A DNA stretch of 64,000 nucleotides from JBQTIY01 sp052387675 (GCA_052387675.1 JBQTIY010000002.1:396043-460042), one strand, 5' to 3'. Counted from the stretch's first letter, positions 8,833-18,479 are shown. Notes: generated by a model from the sequence alone, not told the origin. A program made the numbers and translations.

Positions 8833-9893
8833 GAAGCGGGCTCGACCGGCCGCGCCGAGAGACCCACGGCTTCCCGCACCTCCGACAGCACGGCCTGCGC
8901 CTCCGCGCGCGCGCGCCGCGCCCCGGCCCGCAAGATCTCTTCCACGGCTGCGGGATTGCCGGCCAAGCTGCGCCGCCGCTCGCGCGCCGCCGCAAAGCGT
9001 GTGTCGAGCGCGGCGAGCAACTCCTGCTTGGCCGTGCCGTAGCCATATCCGCCGGCGCGCAGACGGCCGGCCATCTCTTCGGCCCGCTGCGGCTCAGCCA
9101 CCAGCCGGTAGAGCTTGTAGACGTCGCATTGCTCGGGGTCTTTGGGCTCTTCCAGCGCGCGGCTGTCCGTCTTGATCGACATGACGGATTTCTTGAGCGG
9201 CGCACCCTCGGCGAAGAGGTCGATCGTGTTGCCGTAACTCTTGGACATCTTCTGGCCGTCCGTGCCGGGCACGACGGCGGCGCCCTCGACCAGCCGGGCG
9301 CGCGGCATGCGGAAGACCTCCGCCCGATAGGCCGCATGAAAGGCCTCGGCCATGTCGCGTGCCATCTCCAAGTGCTGCACCTGATCCTTGCCCACCGGCA
9401 CGACATCGCTGCGGTAGGCCAGGATGTCAGCGGCCATGAGCACCGGATAAAAGAAGAGGCCCACGCGCGGCTGCAGGCCGCGGGCCAGCTTGTCTTTGTA
9501 GGAGGTCGCGCGCTCGAGCAGCCCCATGCCCGTGACGGTGGCCAGAATCCAGGCCAACTCCGTGACTTCGGGGACATCGGACTGGCGGAAGAAGGTCGCG
9601 CGCTGCGGGTCGAGCCCGAGCGCCAGATAGTCCAAGGCCACGTCGCGCACGAGTTCGGCGAGCCGGCTGCGATCTTGCAGCGTGGTGAGCGCGTGGTAGT
9701 CGGCGATGAAATAGAAGGCCGAGCCGCCCTGGAGCGCGACATCCTGCAGGGCGATGTGCTGCTGCATGGCCCCGAAGTAGTTGCCCAGGTGCATCTTCCC
9801 GTTCGGCTGCACGCCCGAGAGGATGCGCTGGGGGCCGCGCGAGGGCGGCACGGCGGCAGGGGCACTGGCGGCGTCGGGCATCGCGTCGAACAT
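8829..9893 (-). CDS. trpS: Tryptophanyl-tRNA synthetase
   Basis: This class I aminoacyl-tRNA synthetase charges tRNA-Trp, whose gene is also in this window. The 354-residue protein has the HIGH-like motif MHLGNYFGAM after ILSGVQPNGK. YADILAY-type residues appear in VLMAADILAYRSDVVPVG, followed by GKDQVQHLEMARD, and the KMSKS loop is GQKMSKSYGN. Length is typical of bacterial TrpRS, plus a short Ala/Pro-rich N-terminal extension. The start is ATG 9893, with ATG 9881 also possible. It forms a two-gene unit with dtd. Confidence 0.96.
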   Translation of the reverse strand: MFDAMPDAASAPAAVPPSRGPQRILSGVQPNGKMHLGNYFGAMQQHIALQDVALQGGSAFYFIADYHALTTLQDRSRLAELVRDVALDYLALGLDPQRATFFRQSDVPEVTELAWILATVTGMGLLERATSYKDKLARGLQPRVGLFFYPVLMAADILAYRSDVVPVGKDQVQHLEMARDMAEAFHAAYRAEVFRMPRARLVEGAAVVPGTDGQKMSKSYGNTIDLFAEGAPLKKSVMSIKTDSRALEEPKDPEQCDVYKLYRLVAEPQRAEEMAGRLRAGGYGYGTAKQELLAALDTRFAAARERRRSLAGNPAAVEEILRAGARRARAEAQAVLSEVREAVGLSARPVEPAS

Positions 9894-9974
9894 AGCCGAT
9901 CACCCGGCGACGCAGAAACGCCGCACCCACTCCCGCTTGTTTGCCGCCGGGGTGCTTGTCACCGTGAACGCAGC

Positions 9975-11516
9975 ATGGACGCCCGCCGCTGCCGCTCACC
10001 CATCGCCGCACCAAGGCTGGCAGGCGCGCTGGCCCTGGCCCTGCTGCTCGCCGGCACCGGAGGCTGCGCGGCGGTCGGCAGCGCACTGCGCGCCTTGCCC
10101 GAACTCGATCTCAATCCCCTCTTACGCGTTGAGCATGCCGCCGATGGCGCGGTCGAGGCCGAGGCCCTCGGGCCCCTCGTGGATCTGCGCAGCGATGCCC
10201 TGGGCTTGAGCCACGCGCTGCGCCCGCTCTACCAACACAAGCTGGGCAGCGCAGGCACGGTCACCGACATCCTGGCGCCCTTCGGCCGCCGCTTCACCAA
10301 CTCCAGCGGCACCAAGTTCCGCTTCTGGCCGCTCGTCTGGGCCGGCGAGATGAACGACACGCCGCAGGGCAGCCACTGGGCCGGCGTCTTCTTCCCCTTC
10401 GTGCTGGCCGGCAACGGCCCGGCCGAGGACGACGGCTACTTCGCCTTCTTCCCGCTGGCGGGCCGCACGCGCAGCGTCTTCGGCATCGATCAGTTCGACT
10501 TTCTGCTGTGGCCTCTCTTCATGCGCACCGAACTGCGCGTGAGCGAACCCTCGGTTTCGTGGACGGTCCTGCTGGGCGGCGGCTGGACCACGGGCGGCCC
10601 GCGTGACGGGAGCTGGCGCGTGCTGCCCTTCTATCGCCATCGGCTCTGGCGCGACAGCGACGGCGAACTGCGCACCGACCAACACACAGTGCTCTGGCCC
10701 TTCTTCACCTGGGGTCTGGACTACGGCGACTCCGCCGCGCCCAGCCAGCGTTTCTCCTTCTGGCCCTTCGTCGGCTGGGAACGCAGTGCGGCCTGGACGC
10801 GGCTCACGATTCTCTGGCCCTTCTTCCGCATTCAGCGCGAAACACTCACGGAGCCGGGCCAGGAGCCTGGCTTTCTGTACGATTTGCCCTGGCCTTTCTT
10901 CCGTTGGCAGCGCGGAGACGGGCGCACCACCTTTCGCATCTTTCCCTTCTACAGCCGGCAGACCACGCCCGAATTGGACAGCACGTCCTTCCTCTTTCCG
11001 CTGGGCTGGTGGCGCGTGGATCGCGGCCGCACGGTGCCCGAGGGCACCGCGAGCCGGGCCTATGAGCGGCGCGATCTCTATGCCCTGCCCTTTCTGCACG
11101 ACAGCCGGCGCGTCGTCGAAGACCGGCCCGGTGCAGACACCGAGCGCCAGATCTGGCCGCTCTACCACCACGATCGCGGGCCGGACGGCTGGCAGGACCG
11201 CGGCCTGCTCTCCTTGGTGCCCGGCCGGAATATCGAGTTCCTGAAGCCGGTCGATGAACTCTGGTCTTTTGCTTGGTCGCTCTGGCGGCAGCGCTCCGAC
11301 GGCGTCACGCAGGAGACGCGGCTGCTCTTCGACCTGATCCTCTGGCGCACTGGGCCGCAAGGCACGCGCATCTCCGTGCCGCTGCTCTACAGCCAGCGGC
11401 CCGAGGCACGGGGCGTGGCGCGGCATCAAGTGCTCTGGGGCCTGTTCGGCTGGCGGCGGGATGCGCAAGGACTCGCTGCGCTGGACGTGCTGGGGTTCTC
11501 GCCATGGTCGCGATGA
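9975..11516 (+). CDS. Aromatic-repeat lipoprotein heading the Mla operon
   Basis: This 513-residue protein of unrecognised family starts at ATG 9975. An Arg-containing n-region and a hydrophobic stretch end in a lipobox (LLLAGTGGC), so it is predicted to be a lipoprotein. The mature part is built of about 16 short hydrophobic segments of the type phi-x-[WF]-P-phi-[FLY], for example RFWPLVW, FFPFVL, LWPLFM, LWPFFTW, FWPFVGW and LWPFFRI. They recur every 20-40 residues and are separated by charged, loop-like sequence. This looks like repeated beta-strands or a barrel, which is inference. The stop overlaps the possible mlaE start (ATGA at 11513), so it very likely acts with the MCE lipid transporter. 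Confidence 0.75.
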   Translation: MDARRCRSPIAAPRLAGALALALLLAGTGGCAAVGSALRALPELDLNPLLRVEHAADGAVEAEALGPLVDLRSDALGLSHALRPLYQHKLGSAGTVTDILAPFGRRFTNSSGTKFRFWPLVWAGEMNDTPQGSHWAGVFFPFVLAGNGPAEDDGYFAFFPLAGRTRSVFGIDQFDFLLWPLFMRTELRVSEPSVSWTVLLGGGWTTGGPRDGSWRVLPFYRHRLWRDSDGELRTDQHTVLWPFFTWGLDYGDSAAPSQRFSFWPFVGWERSAAWTRLTILWPFFRIQRETLTEPGQEPGFLYDLPWPFFRWQRGDGRTTFRIFPFYSRQTTPELDSTSFLFPLGWWRVDRGRTVPEGTASRAYERRDLYALPFLHDSRRVVEDRPGADTERQIWPLYHHDRGPDGWQDRGLLSLVPGRNIEFLKPVDELWSFAWSLWRQRSDGVTQETRLLFDLILWRTGPQGTRISVPLLYSQRPEARGVARHQVLWGLFGWRRDAQGLAALDVLGFSPWSR

Positions 11517-12319
11517 ACGGCGGACTCGCCCGACAGGGCCGGGCGGTGCGCGAGGCCGTGCTCTCCGCCGGCTTCACCATCACCATGCTCGTGCGCGCCC
11601 TGGCGCGCGTCGTCACGGACCTGCGCCTGCGCCGGCGGCTCATCCTCGATCAGTGCATCGTCTGCGGCGTCACGCCGCTGGGCGTGGTCGGCGTGGTGGG
11701 CCTCTTCACCGGCATGATTCTGGCCCTGCAGGTGGGTATGGAACTGGCCGAGTACGGCCAGGCGGAGCGCATCTCCGACATCCTCGGCGTGATCCTCTTT
11801 CGTGAGATGGGTCCCTTCATGACCGCCATGATCCTCACCGCTTCGGTGGGTTCGGCCATGGCGGCCGAGATCGGCACCATGGCGGTCAGCGAGGAGATCG
11901 ACGCCTTGGAGTGTCTGTCCATCGATCCGCTCTCCTTCCTGGTGATGCCGCGCGTGCTCGGCCTGATCATCATGATGCCGTTGCTCACGTTCGTGGGGAA
12001 CGTGCTGGGCGTGCTGGGCGGGGCCATCGTCTGCCGTACACAGCTTTCGATCAGTCCGGAGATCTACTTCCGCAACATCATTGACTCACTGCGCGCGGAT
12101 GCCGACTCGCCTTTCGGGGCGCTGCCCGAGGAGATCTGGGCCGGCACGATCAAGGCCATCGTCTTCGCGCTCATCATCGCCGCGGTCTCTTGCTCGGCCG
12201 GGCTGCGCGCGCGCGGCGGCGCCATCGGCGTGGGCCGCGCCGTGCGCAGTGCCGTCGTCACGAGCTTCCTGCTCATCATCGTGTCCGGCTACTACCTGTC
12301 CTGGATCTTCTTCCGATGA
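11504..12319 (+). CDS. mlaE: MlaE-type ABC permease for phospholipid transport
   Basis: The 271-residue integral membrane protein belongs to the MlaE/YrbE permease family, which partners MCE proteins in lipid movement between the inner and outer membranes. It has about five hydrophobic segments. The family motif is readable as FREMGPFMTAMILTASVGSA followed by MAAEIGTMAVSEEIDAL. The start is ATG 11504, with GGGG eight bases upstream; ATG 11513, inside an ATGA overlap with the lipoprotein stop, is equally possible. The stop overlaps the mlaF start. Confidence 0.93.
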   Translation: MVAMNGGLARQGRAVREAVLSAGFTITMLVRALARVVTDLRLRRRLILDQCIVCGVTPLGVVGVVGLFTGMILALQVGMELAEYGQAERISDILGVILFREMGPFMTAMILTASVGSAMAAEIGTMAVSEEIDALECLSIDPLSFLVMPRVLGLIIMMPLLTFVGNVLGVLGGAIVCRTQLSISPEIYFRNIIDSLRADADSPFGALPEEIWAGTIKAIVFALIIAAVSCSAGLRARGGAIGVGRAVRSAVVTSFLLIIVSGYYLSWIFFR

Positions 12320-13053
12320 TCGAGCTGCAGGAGGTCTACAAGGCCTTTGGCGAGAAGCGCGTGCTGCGCGGCCTCAGCCTGCATATCGCCGAGGGCGAGA
12401 CCTTCGTGATCTTGGGACCGTCGGGCAGCGGCAAGAGCGTGACGCTCAAGACGGTGATTGGTCTCATTCGGCCCGACCGCGGGCGCGTGCTCGTGCATGG
12501 CGTCGACCTGGCCAAGGCCGGCCGCGAGGCCCTGCGCGGCGTGCGCCGCGAGGTGGCCTACCTTTTCCAAACCGGTGCGCTGGTGAACTGGATGACCGTG
12601 CGCGAGAACGTCGAGCTGCCGCTGACCGAGCGGCGCGAGTTCCCGCCGGCGGAGATTCGGCAGCGGGCTGAAAGCATTCTGGAAAAGCTCTCCATGCTCG
12701 AGGCGGCCGACCAGCTTCCCGAGCAGATCTCGGGCGGCATGCGCAAACGCGCCGCACTCGCCAGGGTCATGGTGCAGGATCCCAAGGCCGTGCTCTACGA
12801 CGAGCCCACCGCCGGCCTCGATCCGGTGCTCTCACGCACCGTCACACGGCTCATCCGGCAGGTTCAGGAGGAGAGCGGGCGCACCGCGCTCATCGTCACC
12901 CACGATCTCGAACTCGCCTTCGCCACGGCCGACCGCATGGGCCTGCATCACGAAGGCCGGCTTGTCGAAGTCGGCACGCCGGCCGAGTTCCGGCGCAGCC
13001 AACACCCCGTCATTCGCGAATTCCTTGATGTCCCGCAGGAAGCCTCCCCATGA
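12316..13053 (+). CDS. mlaF: MlaF-type ABC transporter ATPase
   Basis: The 245-residue ABC ATPase energises the MlaE permease. Visible elements are Walker A GPSGSGKS, the Q-loop in VAYLFQTGALVNWMTV, the signature ISGGMRKRAALARV, and Walker B VLYDEPTAGLDP with the switch His in VTHDLE. The ISGGMRKR signature and FQTGALVNWMTV are characteristic of the MlaF branch. It starts at ATG 12316 within the ATGA that closes mlaE, and its stop overlaps the mlaD start. Confidence 0.95.
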   Translation: MIELQEVYKAFGEKRVLRGLSLHIAEGETFVILGPSGSGKSVTLKTVIGLIRPDRGRVLVHGVDLAKAGREALRGVRREVAYLFQTGALVNWMTVRENVELPLTERREFPPAEIRQRAESILEKLSMLEAADQLPEQISGGMRKRAALARVMVQDPKAVLYDEPTAGLDPVLSRTVTRLIRQVQEESGRTALIVTHDLELAFATADRMGLHHEGRLVEVGTPAEFRRSQHPVIREFLDVPQEASP

Positions 13054-13985
13054 ACACTCAGCGCAGCACCGACACCCTCCTCGGCCTGATCTTCTTCGGA
13101 GCGATGCTCGGCCTGGGCCTGCTCACCGTCGTGCTCTCCGACTTCCGCTTCGGCCAAGAGACCTACGAAGTGCGCGTGCTCTCCGACGACGTCGGCTATC
13201 TGCGCCCAGGCGATCCGGTGCTGATCTACGGCATGCCCTCCGGCAAGGTCCTGTCGCTCGGGCGGCTGCCCGAGCCGCGGCTCATGGAGTTGCCCGGCGG
13301 CCGGCAAGTGCAGTGCGTGGTGACCATCGACGTGCGCCTCGAGACACCGGTCTACGGACATCTCCCCATCGACAGCCGCTTGATCATTGAGGACCGCGGA
13401 CTGCTGGGCGGAAAACTCATCCGCATCGAGACCGGCACGAGCACGCTCAACTTCGAAGAGGGCACGCCGCTGGTCGCCACGGCCGCCGCCTCTGTGCTGC
13501 AGGCGGCGGGCGAAGTGCTGGCCGAGAACCGCGAGAATCTGCGCCGTTCGCTCGACGGCCTGACCGAGATGGTCGAGCACACCAACCGGCAAGGCGGCCT
13601 GCTCGGCTCGCTGATCTACGACGAGCGCATGGCCGAGGACGCCAAGGCGCTGCTCGCCTCGGGACGCCGCTCGGCCGAAGACATCGAGCACGCCACGGCC
13701 ACGCTGCGCCGTGGTGAAGGCACGCTCGGCCGCTTCGTCTACGACGAGAGCTTCTACACCGAGGCCACCGCCATCCTCGACCGGCTGGCCTCCGTGGCGG
13801 ACCGGCTGAGTTCCGCCGCCGACGGACTCGAAGGGGACGGCAGCACGCTGGGGCTGCTGCTCAACGACACGCAGTTCCGCGACGATCTGCGCAAGATGGT
13901 CAAACTCGCCTTGGGCGGCATCGAGGACGCCCGCGAGAGCACGCCCGTGCAGAGCGTGGGCAGCTTCCTCTTCGGGACGTTCTAG
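13050..13985 (+). CDS. mlaD: MlaD-like MCE-domain protein
   Basis: The 311-residue protein has one N-terminal membrane anchor (about 9-29) and an MCE domain (about 38-125; DDVGYLRPGDPVLIYGMPSG, then GLLGGKLIRIETG). A long helical C-terminal region follows with repeated G-[ST]-L-G segments (GSLIYDERM, GTLGRFVYDE, STLGLLLND). MCE proteins form hexameric rings in the periplasm that carry lipids. The start is ATG 13050 in an ATGA overlap with mlaF. No MlaC- or MlaA-like gene is present, so the leading lipoprotein may fill such a role (inference). Its stop TAG lies within CTAG, overlapping the stop of the convergent gene. Confidence 0.92.
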   Translation: MNTQRSTDTLLGLIFFGAMLGLGLLTVVLSDFRFGQETYEVRVLSDDVGYLRPGDPVLIYGMPSGKVLSLGRLPEPRLMELPGGRQVQCVVTIDVRLETPVYGHLPIDSRLIIEDRGLLGGKLIRIETGTSTLNFEEGTPLVATAAASVLQAAGEVLAENRENLRRSLDGLTEMVEHTNRQGGLLGSLIYDERMAEDAKALLASGRRSAEDIEHATATLRRGEGTLGRFVYDESFYTEATAILDRLASVADRLSSAADGLEGDGSTLGLLLNDTQFRDDLRKMVKLALGGIEDARESTPVQSVGSFLFGTF

Positions 13986-15403
13986 CCGCCGGCGGCCTGC
14001 ACGAGCCCGACGTAGCGCCGCACGCGCTGTAGGAGCAGCCGCGGCCGCCGCAGTTCACGCAGCAGCCGGGACGGCCGCAGATAGAAGCGGCGGTAGGCGC
14101 GCCGAAGATTGGCCGAGACCTGCGTGTCGCTCATGGCTTGCGCCACGCCCACTGGCGTGGTGCCGCTAAAGCGGCTGTAGTCGAAGTCTTCCTCGCGGCC
14201 GAGGCGCGACTCCTTGTAGAGCTTGGTATCGGGGTAGGGCGTCACGGCCGTGAACTGGACCGTGTCGGGATTGAGGTACACGGCCAGATCCATGGTCTGG
14301 CGCGCCTGGACCGGCGTTTCCTCGGGGAAGCCGATCATGAAGAAAGCACGCGTGGCGATGCCGTGCCGGCGCGCCGCGTCGACCACGGTCTTGGCGTGCT
14401 CGTGCGTCTTGATCTTGCCGCGGCTGTACTTCTTCTGGAGTTCCTCGTTGCCCGACTCCACCCCGAAGGAGACCGAGACGCAGCCTGCGCGCGCCATCGC
14501 CGCCAGCAGTTCCTCATCGAGCGTCTTGATGGCCGTCTCGCACTGCCACTTGAGCGGCAGGCGCGCCGCCTCGAGCAGCGCACAGAGTTCGAGTGTGCGC
14601 TCGCGGCTGCCGGCGAAGAGCGGATCGCGGAAGACCACGCTGTGCACGCCGAAACGCTCGACGATGTCGCGCAGCTCCTCGAAGACGTTCTGCGCCGAAC
14701 GCCCACGCCAGGGGATGCCCTGGGCCACCACGTAACCGCAGTAGGTGCAGTTGATCGGACAGCCCCGCGAACTCGCCACGGTCTGGATCGGTCCCTCCAT
14801 GGTGGGAATCCGATAGCTCTCGATGGGCAGGAGATGTCGCGCGGGAAAAGGCAGCGCATCGAGCTCGGGCCCCTTGAGCAGCGGCCGGTCTTGATTGTGG
14901 ATGACCTCGTCGCCGCGCCGGACGGAGAGACCGGCCACGGTGAGCGGATCCCGGCCGGCCTTGAGCTCAGCCACCATTGCCACGACGGTGTGTTCGGGTT
15001 CGCCGCGCACCACGGCATCCACGCGCGAGCGGTGCATCGCCAGGTCGGGCACCTTGCTGCCTTGGCTGCCGGTGATGAAAGTCAGCGTGCCTGGCGCAAG
15101 CTGCTTGATGCGATCCACCAGGGCGAGATCGAGCGCCAGCGTCGCACTGCTCGTGGCTAGCCCCACGACGGCCGGCGGAGGCGAGCCCAGTTCAGAGAGG
15201 AGCGCCTCGCTCGCGAGGCCAGTGGCTTCGGCGTCCACGATGCGCACGCGATGCCCATCGCGTTCCAGACTCGCAGCGACATAAAGCAGATCCAGGGGCG
15301 GATAGCAGAGCCCCTCGCCCACCACCATGCCGAAGCCTCCCATGAGGCCTCGGCTGATGCGCTGGCTGGGCGGCGGCGGCGGGTTGATGAGCAGCACATC
15401 CAT
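13982..15403 (-). CDS. B12-binding-type radical SAM protein
   Basis: This protein of about 473 residues has an N-terminal cobalamin-binding-like Rossmann domain (MDVLLINPP; YPPLDLLYVAASLERDGHRV; VVGLATSSATL). A radical SAM barrel follows with the cluster motif CPINCTYC in ASSRGCPINCTYCGY. Later segments CVSVSFGVESGNEELQKKYS and FFMIGFPEETPVQARQT are also typical. The substrate cannot be predicted; relatives modify lipids, hopanoids, glycans or tRNA. The start at ATG 15403 gives the standard MDVLLINPP beginning; ATG 15415 and 15430 are alternatives. It is convergent with mlaD and stands alone. Confidence 0.88.
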   Translation of the reverse strand: MDVLLINPPPPPSQRISRGLMGGFGMVVGEGLCYPPLDLLYVAASLERDGHRVRIVDAEATGLASEALLSELGSPPPAVVGLATSSATLALDLALVDRIKQLAPGTLTFITGSQGSKVPDLAMHRSRVDAVVRGEPEHTVVAMVAELKAGRDPLTVAGLSVRRGDEVIHNQDRPLLKGPELDALPFPARHLLPIESYRIPTMEGPIQTVASSRGCPINCTYCGYVVAQGIPWRGRSAQNVFEELRDIVERFGVHSVVFRDPLFAGSRERTLELCALLEAARLPLKWQCETAIKTLDEELLAAMARAGCVSVSFGVESGNEELQKKYSRGKIKTHEHAKTVVDAARRHGIATRAFFMIGFPEETPVQARQTMDLAVYLNPDTVQFTAVTPYPDTKLYKESRLGREEDFDYSRFSGTTPVGVAQAMSDTQVSANLRRAYRRFYLRPSRLLRELRRPRLLLQRVRRYVGLVQAAGG

Positions 15404-15708
15404 AGAGACCCGCATCCTAACACTCGACATTCCGCCTGAGGCGCCCCGCGCGTCGTGCTAGCCGCGACATGCGCCCTGAGCCGGCAGGAATTCATCGCAT
15501 CGACCAGGGTCCGGACTGGAGTTTTCTACAAAAGTCCAGGAGCATGCGCGGGCACTCGGCACTCCTGTGTAGGCAGAAACACGGATGGCGGCTCAAGACG
15601 CGCAGCGAAAGGGACGAGGAGATCCGGCTCACCGCCTAGCCCGCGGCGCCGCCCTCTCGCGAGCGCAGTCCGGGAGCGGTGCCAGGACCCCCACCGGATT
15701 TCGCGTGT
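15404..15708. other. Divergent intergenic region, no gene seen
   Basis: About 305 bases separate the radical SAM gene and the large lipoprotein gene. No frame shows protein-like features, and I see no tRNA or convincing terminator. The stretch must contain the two divergent promoters. AT-richer patches such as GGAGTTTTCTACAAAAG (around 15518-15534) are possible locations, but no good -35/-10 pair could be assigned. Confidence 0.5.
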
Positions 15709-18462
15709 ATGCAGCAGCAGCTCAGTGAGTGGCCTTGCGATGCGTTGAACTCGTGGAGCACGCGGCGCTTCGCCCGGCTGTCGCTGGCGGCGAGCAGCGT
15801 GGCACTCTTGCTGGCGGGCTGCGGCGGCGGAGGTGGCGGCGGTGGTGGCGGCGCGGCCGCCGTGGCGCCGCCTTCGGCACCCGCGGCGCTGACCTCAGCG
15901 CCGCTGCTGCTCCAGGAAGTGCTGGCCCCCGGAGTCAGCAGCTCAGACCGCAACGACGAGATTGTGACCTTCGGCGTTCCCTTTGCCGTCGGTGTCGTGG
16001 ACCTCGATGGGACGACAGGACGCCCCGCCCTCGCCATCGACGGCAGCAACATCTATCAGTTTCGCGCACTGCGGCTCTGGGACGACGGCTCGGTGGCTTG
16101 GGCCCTGGCCGACATGCAGGCCGACATCCCCGCCGGCACGATGCTAGCCGACCTCTCGATCGTGCCCGGCACCGGCGAGTCGAGTGCCACGGACGTCGCG
16201 GTCGAAGACCTGACCGGCTTCAACATCGACACCGGTCCCTTGCAAGCCAAGGTGCTGAAGGACAGCCTTTTCAACCTCATCGATGAACTCAGCATCGAAG
16301 GCAGCTCCGTCATCCAGCCGGGCCAGAGCCCCGGCATCATCGGCAGCATGGACACGGGCGACCTGCTGGCGCCTTCGCCGGCAACGGTCGTGGTGCTCGA
16401 AGAGAACGGGCCGGCGCGCGCCGTGGTTCGCGCCGACGGCGCTCTGCGCAACCAGACCACCGGCCTCGACGTGATCGACTTCACGTGTCGCCTGACCTTC
16501 CGTGCGGGCAGGCAAGACGTGGACGTGGACTTCACGGTGCGCAATGCCAACTCGGCCCGGCCGGCACATGCCACCGGCATCGAAGGCATCGAACTCGCCG
16601 TGCGCATTACGCCCGGCCTCGGGATCTTTGAAACCACGACCGCGATCGTGGCCGCCCACGCGGGCGCCGTCCTGCCGGGCGGCATCCCCGGCGTGCTCAT
16701 CGAAGACCCCTTCCTGGCTGGCGAGTCGGCCTCCTACTACCAGGCCTACAGTTCGGCCGCCACCTTTGAAGTGCTGGGCGCCTCAACGAACTACCAGCCG
16801 CACATCCCCAAGGCGAGCGCCAATACCTTGGTGCACGAGGGCTACGAGTTGCGCCTCAACGGCGTCGTGGTCAAGCCGCTGACCAACAAGGCGCTCTTTC
16901 CTCCCAATGGCTGGGCTGACTTGCGCGGCGAGGGCGGCGGCTGCACGGTGATGCTCAAGCAGAGCCCTTACTTCTGGCCTGGTGCGCTCGAAGTCTTCGG
17001 CGATGGCCGTGTCGTGGCCGGCGTCTTTACGCCTCGCAGCCCGGCGCCGTACACCTTCGCCTGGCGCCAGCACGAAAGCCGTTCCGTGCGCTTTGCCTTC
17101 TTCCGCAACAACATCAACGAGCCGGATCCGCCGGCCATCGCCCGCAACTTCGACGTGCCGGTGAGCGGCCGCGCCGCCGACTACAAGCACTACGACACGG
17201 CCGGCGTCTTCCCCTACCGCCTCGTGACCGTGGATGAACAGAACGAAGTCTATGCGGCCTTGGGCGTCTTGAATGGCGCCGGCACGATACCAGCTCCGGG
17301 CCAGCCGCACACGGTGGACTCGGTGAACGAGAGCCTCACGGTCACGCGCTACCTGCGCGCCGCTTCGCCCGGAGGCGACAACAACCACGACTCCATCGAG
17401 CGCCGGCTCGGGGGCGAGTGGCTGCGCCTGGGGCTCGGCGGACCCTTCCTCAACGCGATGGACTTGGCGCTCTACAAGGCCGAGTGGCAGATCCAGCGCA
17501 GCGACAACTTCCTGCATCCGGCACTGCCCGAAGTCGAAGGCGCCACGAACAACGCCGTGGCGCACACCAAGCAGCACCAGGGCGACCTCGAGCACCGTTA
17601 CCGAGACGGCCTGGTGCTGGCTTACTTCCTGAGCGGCGACGAGCGGCTACGCGCCGCCCTGCTCGATGAAGTCGAGATCCTCCCGACGCTGCCGAACAGC
17701 ATCCAGGAGCGCGAGATGTACATGACCTTGCGCGCCATGGCCTTTTTGGCCGGGTTCACCGGCGACCCGGGCGGCGTGCTGGTGGACGAGCTCGTCGAGC
17801 GCGTCGACTTCTTCTCGGATCGCCAGGTCAACGTCGACACGCAGACCAGCGGCGCGGGCTGGGAGTTTCTGGCGCCGGACACGGGCGGCCGGCGCTACTA
17901 CGTGAACAGCAATCAGAACGAGGACGAGAAGCCCAAGATTGCCAATGGCGATCCCGCCGACGAGTTCTTCCAGACACGTGGCTTTATCACCGGCAGCCTC
18001 GGCCCTTTGGGTTTCTATCACGCCGGCGTCGCCCTGCAGGCGGCAGCTGCGCTCAACCCAGGCGATGCGGACGTTGCTGCCGCGCTGGCCAAGGCCCAGG
18101 GCAGGCTGCGCGACTTGGCCTTCTTCACCTTCTTTGAGCTGTACCCGACCAACAATGCGGCCAACGGCCAGGGCGCCTCGCCAGTGGACTGGCATTGGAT
18201 CTACTCCTATGCGGTGCGCCTGCGGCAGTTCACCGAGACGGCCACCAGCGACTTCCACCCGCTGCTGCTCGGCATGGCCGAGACCTATCTCGACACCGGC
18301 GATCCGGCCTGGCTGGTCAAGGGCGCGCAGCAACTGCACGCCTTCGCTGCGCACGACAACTCCGAGAGCGCCAGCTCGCACAAGAACAACCTGCACGAGA
18401 TGGAGAGCCGGCTCGACGCCCAGCACTTCTTCGCGGTCTACCGCGACTTCCTCGGACTCTAA
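15709..18462 (+). CDS. Large lipoprotein resembling PcRGLX/YetA polysaccharide lyases
   Basis: The 917-residue protein starts at ATG 15709. It has a twin-Arg n-region, a hydrophobic stretch and a lipobox cysteine C38 (LLLAGC) followed by ten Gly residues as a flexible linker. Next comes a beta-rich region with VTFGVPFAVGVV and LRLWDDGSVAWALADMQADI, which resembles the RIFT-barrel domain of PcRGLX/YetA-like proteins. The C-terminal half (about 560-910) is helical with many aromatics, as in an alpha/alpha toroid. Members include rhamnogalacturonan exolyases, so polysaccharide degradation at the cell surface is the best guess. It is a single gene. Confidence 0.65.
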   Translation: MQQQLSEWPCDALNSWSTRRFARLSLAASSVALLLAGCGGGGGGGGGGAAAVAPPSAPAALTSAPLLLQEVLAPGVSSSDRNDEIVTFGVPFAVGVVDLDGTTGRPALAIDGSNIYQFRALRLWDDGSVAWALADMQADIPAGTMLADLSIVPGTGESSATDVAVEDLTGFNIDTGPLQAKVLKDSLFNLIDELSIEGSSVIQPGQSPGIIGSMDTGDLLAPSPATVVVLEENGPARAVVRADGALRNQTTGLDVIDFTCRLTFRAGRQDVDVDFTVRNANSARPAHATGIEGIELAVRITPGLGIFETTTAIVAAHAGAVLPGGIPGVLIEDPFLAGESASYYQAYSSAATFEVLGASTNYQPHIPKASANTLVHEGYELRLNGVVVKPLTNKALFPPNGWADLRGEGGGCTVMLKQSPYFWPGALEVFGDGRVVAGVFTPRSPAPYTFAWRQHESRSVRFAFFRNNINEPDPPAIARNFDVPVSGRAADYKHYDTAGVFPYRLVTVDEQNEVYAALGVLNGAGTIPAPGQPHTVDSVNESLTVTRYLRAASPGGDNNHDSIERRLGGEWLRLGLGGPFLNAMDLALYKAEWQIQRSDNFLHPALPEVEGATNNAVAHTKQHQGDLEHRYRDGLVLAYFLSGDERLRAALLDEVEILPTLPNSIQEREMYMTLRAMAFLAGFTGDPGGVLVDELVERVDFFSDRQVNVDTQTSGAGWEFLAPDTGGRRYYVNSNQNEDEKPKIANGDPADEFFQTRGFITGSLGPLGFYHAGVALQAAAALNPGDADVAAALAKAQGRLRDLAFFTFFELYPTNNAANGQGASPVDWHWIYSYAVRLRQFTETATSDFHPLLLGMAETYLDTGDPAWLVKGAQQLHAFAAHDNSESASSHKNNLHEMESRLDAQHFFAVYRDFLGL

Positions 18463-18479
18463 GCCGCGCGCGGCAAGCC

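Noticed and set aside
15820..15862. GGN-rich microsatellite
   Set aside because: It encodes the poly-Gly linker after the lipobox cysteine and is a common lipoprotein feature, not an independent repeat element.
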